64,000 bases of DNA from an uncultured Clostridia bacterium (GTDB lineage: Bacteria > Bacillota > Clostridia > Oscillospirales > Acutalibacteraceae): positions 1 through 64,000 of the forward strand of contig CALAEV010000018.1 of assembly GCA_937892525.1 (NCBI GenBank), read 5' to 3'. The notes under the pieces were generated by a model, which made no database searches, was not told the DNA's origin, and worked only from the letters and a program-made list of their open reading frames with translations. Positions 60,566-64,000 of the stretch are shown here, one piece after another. Every line of letters begins with the position of its first letter. The first letter of the stretch is position 1. The position numbers and the translations under genes were made by a program.

Positions 60566-61375
60566 ATGGTTGAAAACTTCAATTTCAAAGAGCGTTATGA
60601 TGTAAACGATTTAATTGATATTGTTGAAATTCTTCGTTCACCTGGTGGTTGCCCTTGGGATATTGAACAAGACCATAAATCAATCCGTCGTGATTTTCTT
60701 GAAGAAACTTATGAAGTGATTGAGGCAATCAATAAAGAAGACCGTGATGGTCTTTTAGAAGAACTTGGCGACGTTTTGTTGCAGGTTGTTTTCCATACAC
60801 AAATTGAGCGTGAGAAAAATTCATTTGATTTAAATGATGTTGCTGATGGTGTATGCAAGAAAATGATTGAGCGTCACCCTCACGTGTTCGGTAATGCAAA
60901 TGCCGAAACTAGTGAACAGGTTCTTGAAAATTGGGACGTTATTAAAAAACAAACCAAAAGCCAAAAAAATCAGACAGAATCAATGCTTTCAATCCCTCGC
61001 GAATTTCCTGCTCTTATGAGGGCAGATAAAGTTCAGAAAAAAGCAGCAAAAGTTGGTTTTGACTGGGATTCAGTTGACGGTGCACTCCAAAAAGTCAGCG
61101 AAGAACTTGATGAGCTTAAAGAAGCAATTACAATGGGTGTTGTTGAAAACGCTAATGAAGAGTTGGGCGACTTGCTTTTTTCAGTTGTAAATGTTTCAAG
61201 ATTTATAAATGTTGATAGTGAAGAAGCTCTCACAAAGGCAACTGACAAGTTTATTGACCGTTTTTCTAAAGTGGAAAAAATGGCAGAGGAAAAAGGCTTA
61301 AATATGAAAGAAACAGACCTTGACGAATTGGACAAGCTCTGGAACGAAGCAAAAAAGGTATCAAAAAAGGATTAA
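60566..61375 (+). CDS. mazG: Nucleoside triphosphate pyrophosphohydrolase MazG, 269 aa
   Basis: Hydrolyses non-canonical or excess NTPs to NMP and pyrophosphate, housecleaning the nucleotide pool. Two MazG domains are present: the first with CPWDIEQDHKSIRRDFLEETYEV (about 30-52) and EELGDVLLQVVFH (about 66-78), which carries the E-x-x-E and E-x-x-D metal residues, the second with DWDSVDGALQKVSEELDELKEA and NEELGDLLFSVVNVSRF. A linker KNQTESMLSIPREFPALMRADKVQKKA joins them. Length and order match Bacillus YabN minus its N-terminal methylase part. The ATG follows GAGGGTG. Confidence 0.95.
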   Translation: MVENFNFKERYDVNDLIDIVEILRSPGGCPWDIEQDHKSIRRDFLEETYEVIEAINKEDRDGLLEELGDVLLQVVFHTQIEREKNSFDLNDVADGVCKKMIERHPHVFGNANAETSEQVLENWDVIKKQTKSQKNQTESMLSIPREFPALMRADKVQKKAAKVGFDWDSVDGALQKVSEELDELKEAITMGVVENANEELGDLLFSVVNVSRFINVDSEEALTKATDKFIDRFSKVEKMAEEKGLNMKETDLDELDKLWNEAKKVSKKD

Positions 61376-61426
61376 ATCCTTTTAGGATAAATTAAAAAAG
61401 AGAAAAATTTATTGGAGGAAATCACA

Positions 61427-61699
61427 ATGAATAAGACAGAACTCGTAGCAGCAGTAGCAGCAAAAACAGGCCTTTCAAAGAAAGATGCAGACGCAGCAGT
61501 AGCAGCAGTTTTCGCATCAGTTACAGACGCAATGGCAAAAGGCGACAAAGTTCAGCTCATCGGTTTCGGTACATTTGAAGTTAGAGCAAGAAACGCTAAG
61601 ACAGCTCGTAACCCAAGAACAGGCGAAACAATGACAGTTCCAGCAACAAAAGTTCCAGCTTTCAAAGCAGGCGCAGCTCTTAAAGCAGCAGTTAAATAA
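61427..61699 (+). CDS. hup: HU family DNA-binding protein
   Basis: A 90-residue histone-like protein that bends and compacts DNA. MNKTELVAAVAAKTGLSKKDADAAV, the saddle GDKVQLIGFGTFEVRARNAKTARNPRTGETM and PAFKAGAALKAAV are the standard HU sequence, including the RNPRTG DNA-intercalation arm. The ATG at 61427 follows GGAGGAAAT; an in-frame codon at 61412 precedes that site and is not used. Its codon choice is strongly biased (GCA/GTT), as expected of a highly expressed gene. It is separated from rqcP by a terminator hairpin. Confidence 0.97.
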   Translation: MNKTELVAAVAAKTGLSKKDADAAVAAVFASVTDAMAKGDKVQLIGFGTFEVRARNAKTARNPRTGETMTVPATKVPAFKAGAALKAAVK

Positions 61700-61715
61700 T
61701 TAAACTTTTGTAAAA

Positions 61716-61748
61716 AAGGGGAGTCGGTTTCGGCTCCCTTGTTTTTTT
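61716..61748 (+). terminator. Terminator or attenuator between hup and rqcP
   Basis: GGGAGTCG / CGGCTCCC stem (one G-T pair) with a GTTT loop, followed by GTTTTTTT. The T run ends one base before the rqcP ribosome site GGTGA, so rqcP is either read by partial read-through or from its own weak promoter. Confidence 0.9.
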
Positions 61749-61758
61749 GGTGAATAAA

Positions 61759-62001
61759 ATGAGATTAGATAAATATTTAAAAGTATCAAGAATAATTAAA
61801 AGAAGAACAATAGCAAATGAGGTTTGCGACGCAGGTAAAGTAAGTGTAGGTGGTCGTGTAGTAAAAGCATCTTATGATGTTAAAGAAGGCGATATTCTTG
61901 AAATCACCTTCGGTGAAAAGACTACAAAGTATAAAGTCCTCACAGTAACCGAACACGCAACAAAGCAAACTGCCAGCGAAATGTATATTGAGGTAAAATA
62001 A
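61759..62001 (+). CDS. rqcP: RNA-binding S4 domain protein RqcP (YabO/HSP15-like), 80 aa
   Basis: A small S4-domain protein that, in Bacillus, binds stalled 50S subunits and helps RqcH add alanine tails in ribosome-associated quality control. MRLDKYLKVSRIIKRRTIANEVCDAGKVSVGG (S4 fold) and GDILEITFGEKTTKYKVL are close to the family pattern. The ATG at 61759 is preferred (GGTGA five bases before); a TTG frame from 61747 overlaps the terminator's T run. Position next to mazG and HU agrees with yabO. Confidence 0.9.
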   Translation: MRLDKYLKVSRIIKRRTIANEVCDAGKVSVGGRVVKASYDVKEGDILEITFGEKTTKYKVLTVTEHATKQTASEMYIEVK

Positions 62002-62006
62002 ATCAA

Positions 62007-62030
62007 TTAGACAAACTCTAATTTATCTAA
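62007..62030 (+). repeat. Dispersed imperfect palindrome (copy 4)
   Basis: TTAGACAAA (62007-62015) pairs with TTTATCTAA (62022-62030), with one mismatch. The same GACAAACT-AATTT core is found at 8974-8998, 37860-37881 and, inverted, at 8671-8695. Confidence 0.6.
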
Positions 62031-62032
62031 CA

Positions 62033-62074
62033 AATAACCAGCCAAGAGTGTTATCTCCTGACTGGTTATTTTTA
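62033..62074 (+). terminator. Terminator after rqcP
   Basis: AATAACCAG (62033-62041) pairs with CTGGTTATT (62062-62070), followed by TTT. The stem ends next to the stop codon of the convergent minus-strand gene. Confidence 0.8.
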
Positions 62075-63322
62075 TCTGTATTCTAATGTATCTAAAATTT
62101 CCATAGCCTCTGTGCCGTATTCATTCCACCAGCTATCTTGGGCATAATTCCAAATAAAGTAATCAACATCAGACTCAACATCAATTGTAATAAAGCTCCA
62201 CGCGTCACTGTTATCGTATATTCCCATGCTGCAAGTGTGACCGCCGATTACAACTTCTTTACATTCAAGCCCTGTACCGCAAACACCGAAATTCTTATCG
62301 CAAGCAAACAATAGGCTACCTTGCGTTTCGCCCTCAGGCCAGAACTCGATAAAAAATGTGTATGCTAAATCTGAAAGTTCTTTATGCTCGAGAGTTTCAT
62401 AAGTTGCATATTCCCAACCCTCAGGAATAATAAGCGACAACATTTTGCCATCTTTTTCAGTTTTTACAAGTTCACCAGTACCTAATTCAACCCTATTAAA
62501 AACAAGGTGAACATCAAGCCATGTAATATCTGTAGGGTCATCAGCCCAAACGGTAGGGTCATCAATATAGTCTATTATTCTGTTTTCAAGTTCAATGAAT
62601 ATATGCCAATAAGCCATATCAGAATCGCCGGTTTCAGGAAGATTAACATCAATATAAGCATAAAGCCCTCCGCTATCAGCTCTTTTAAGGTCTGTAACAG
62701 TATGAGTAATTGAACTACTGCCTTCTTCTAAAATAACAACAATTAAAGGCTTGCCCTTAAAGTATTCTTCGTCATATTTTTCGCACTCTTTTGAGAATTC
62801 GTTATTAAACTCTTTTACATAGTTATTCAAATCTTCAACAGATTTAATTACTCTTATTTGTGGGAACTTTATACCACTTGGCGTGTTATGACTTCTGTAA
62901 GATGTGGCAGAGAAAGTCATATCAGTTTGTGTAGCAGGGGGAGTATCAATGTACCCCAATTGAATAAGCGAAACTATCACTTGCTCAGGCAAATCCTTGT
63001 ATTCACCGTCATAAAGTTTTATGCAGTAATAAACTCCCGTGCCGGCAGGGAAACTTTCTTGTATTCCGTCGTGGACAATCAGTATTTTGTCACCACTTGT
63101 AAGTCCTTTGAAGATTTCTTCGTTTTCACTTTGATTTGACATTTCAATAGGGCTGTCATATTCATCAATAATCATATAACCCGTATTGGTAACAAGAACT
63201 TTGCCCTCCATAACACCATAACCCTTGAATGACGCAATACCGAATACCACAAAGCAAATGGCAAACAGTAATAAAAGTATTGCAACAATGGTAGCGAGTA
63301 TTACAAGTATTTTCTTTTTCAT
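62072..63322 (-). CDS. Membrane-anchored protein of unknown function, 416 aa, next to a serpin
   Basis: Not recognised. Residues about 5-28 (ILVILATIVAILLLLFAICFVVFG) form a signal anchor, so the rest lies outside the cell membrane. Two similar-looking beta-rich regions are visible: one near 110-250 (SATSYRSHNTPSGIKFPQIRVI, then KGKPLIVVILEEGSSSITHTV) and a second near 295-416 (MLSLIIPEGWEYATYETLEHK) with a pair of Cys residues (FGVCGTGLECKE). The C-terminal half resembles small extracytoplasmic domains of the type found in lipoproteins of gut Firmicutes, without a confident family. It begins two bases after the serpin gene ends and is therefore co-transcribed with it. Confidence 0.72.
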   Translation of the reverse strand: MKKKILVILATIVAILLLLFAICFVVFGIASFKGYGVMEGKVLVTNTGYMIIDEYDSPIEMSNQSENEEIFKGLTSGDKILIVHDGIQESFPAGTGVYYCIKLYDGEYKDLPEQVIVSLIQLGYIDTPPATQTDMTFSATSYRSHNTPSGIKFPQIRVIKSVEDLNNYVKEFNNEFSKECEKYDEEYFKGKPLIVVILEEGSSSITHTVTDLKRADSGGLYAYIDVNLPETGDSDMAYWHIFIELENRIIDYIDDPTVWADDPTDITWLDVHLVFNRVELGTGELVKTEKDGKMLSLIIPEGWEYATYETLEHKELSDLAYTFFIEFWPEGETQGSLLFACDKNFGVCGTGLECKEVVIGGHTCSMGIYDNSDAWSFITIDVESDVDYFIWNYAQDSWWNEYGTEAMEILDTLEYR

Positions 63323-63324
63323 AA

Positions 63325-64000
63325 TTAACCCTCCACCTCTGTAACGGAACCAATAAAGAATGGCACTTTGTTTTCACAGTCGATTATCATATACATAAAC
63401 GGACGGTCAAGATACACTTCGTGTGGTTTTTCAGGAATAGCAGTACTGCCATTGGTGATTACAGCAGTAACAGCACCAGCGCGTGTGCCTTTTTCTGCAA
63501 CAGAAATATATGTTTTGTGAAGAACTCTACTGATGTAAAGATTTCCTTGTTCCCAAGTGCCGATACCGGTTAAATCTGCATTATTACCATCAAAAGCAGT
63601 TTTGATGCCCATATTCATTAGCATTTCTGTAATATCAGCAGAGTAATCGTATTCGAATTTAGGGATACTTGTTATTGTCTTTTCATGTTTTACATTATTA
63701 AGAAGCTTTGCAATTTTTTCACTTGAAAGATTTTCAACAAAATTCTCTAACTTAATATTTTCATTAGGCAGGATTGCTACAAAAGCGTATTTCTGACCAG
63801 CATAATATTTAAGAAAACCTGTTGAGTCACTATCGCATAAGTAATTGTATTCATCATTATACATAAAATCAACATTCTGGCTTTCTCCATTACGAGCATA
63901 AAAATATGACTTGTGAACCTGTATATCTTCATAAATGTCAGCCCATTCAGCCTCAAATGCCAATGCGTTCATAAGGCACATAAGAGTAGCATCTGGTAGT
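63325..64000 (-). CDS. Serpin family protease inhibitor, C-terminal part (partial at window end)
   Basis: The open frame continues past base 64000, so the N-terminal part is missing. The visible 224 residues contain the serpin core: an LPDATLMCLMNALAFEAEW (breach/strand) block at the edge, a central strand region SKYYAGQ-like followed by FVAILPNENIKLENFVENL, and IPKFEYDYSADITEMLMNMGIKTAF. The reactive loop region reads YISVAEKGTRAGAVTAVITN, with the hinge EKGTRAGAVTA close to the small-residue pattern that allows inhibitory insertion, then PFMYMIIDCENKVPFFIGSV, the standard C-terminus. Gut bacteria use serpins against host or rival proteases. The scissile residue lies in about ITNGSTAIPEK and cannot be fixed without alignment. 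Confidence 0.9.
   Translation of the reverse strand, partial: LPDATLMCLMNALAFEAEWADIYEDIQVHKSYFYARNGESQNVDFMYNDEYNYLCDSDSTGFLKYYAGQKYAFVAILPNENIKLENFVENLSSEKIAKLLNNVKHEKTITSIPKFEYDYSADITEMLMNMGIKTAFDGNNADLTGIGTWEQGNLYISRVLHKTYISVAEKGTRAGAVTAVITNGSTAIPEKPHEVYLDRPFMYMIIDCENKVPFFIGSVTEVEG

Noticed and set aside
61360..61426. A terminator after mazG
   Set aside because: AAGGATT/AATCCTT pairing is short with little T run, and HU has a good ribosome site but no clear promoter, so I cannot decide between read-through and termination.
1..64000. tRNA or rRNA genes
   Set aside because: No cloverleaf-like or rRNA-like stretch was recognised by eye; a tRNA scan would be decisive.

Overview
The window looks like a chromosomal segment from a low-GC, gut-associated, anaerobic Clostridia (Oscillospiraceae/Ruminococcaceae-like). 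This is inferred from AT-rich DNA, strong AGGAGG-type ribosome sites, textbook sigma-A promoters (TTGACA-17-TATAAT type), a tricistronic gerA-type spore germination operon, oxygen-independent HemZ, pyruvate phosphate dikinase and a large glycan-degrading gene set. No rRNA, tRNA, CRISPR array, transposase or phage gene was seen.

Layout. 1-3.9 kb: the 3' end of ppdK, then an accessory patch of small orphan genes (one PD-(D/E)XK-nuclease-like), bounded by what looks like a degenerate second copy of the ppdK tail and its terminator, then a YczE/YitT-like membrane protein and an orphan on the minus strand. 3.9-10.2 kb: an anchored unknown protein, a GH127-like lipoprotein with an MFS transporter, a GC-rich hairpin block with inverted ends, and a membrane-tailed metallophosphoesterase. 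10.3-16.3 kb: PrsA-like foldase, ROK kinase plus sialidase-like protein, and a Cthe_2159-type lipoprotein. 16.3-23.4 kb: a DUF421/DUF4363 pair, the gerA-type operon, and a GGDEF(degenerate)-EAL protein. 23.5-41.4 kb: phosphohexomutase, small Nfu-like protein, two different GH38 alpha-mannosidases, GDPD, NagB, GPH-type sugar symporter, a GH51-like protein that has lost its nucleophile, NanA plus an AGE-type epimerase, and a second metallophosphoesterase. 41.5-49.5 kb (minus): glmU-pth-mfd-DUF554-OpgB/LtaS-like-phosphoesterase. 49.7-62 kb (plus): GT2, recJ, rel, dtd, MBL hydrolase, hemZ, uridine-kinase-like protein, SpoVB/YabM flippase, mazG, HU, rqcP. 62-64 kb (minus): an anchored unknown protein and the C-terminal part of a serpin.

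How the genes work together. Sialidase-like protein, NanA, GlcNAc 2-epimerase, a ROK kinase (possibly ManNAc/GlcNAc kinase) and NagB together cover a path from sialylated glycans to fructose-6-phosphate. The two cytoplasmic GH38 enzymes, the GPH symporter and the phosphohexomutase fit breakdown of imported mannosides, so host or dietary N-glycans are a plausible diet. The GH127-like and GH51-like proteins point to arabinose-containing plant glycans. The right half is housekeeping (cell-wall precursor synthesis, repair, stringent response, translation quality control) and matches, in rearranged form, the Bacillus glmU-pth-mfd-yabM-mazG-rqcP neighbourhood.

The most unusual content is non-coding: three different structured or inverted-repeat elements (about 8666-8998, 50630-50785 and 55102-55207), a dispersed short palindrome seen four times, and the duplicated ppdK tail. 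No clearly new multi-gene defence or mobile system was found.
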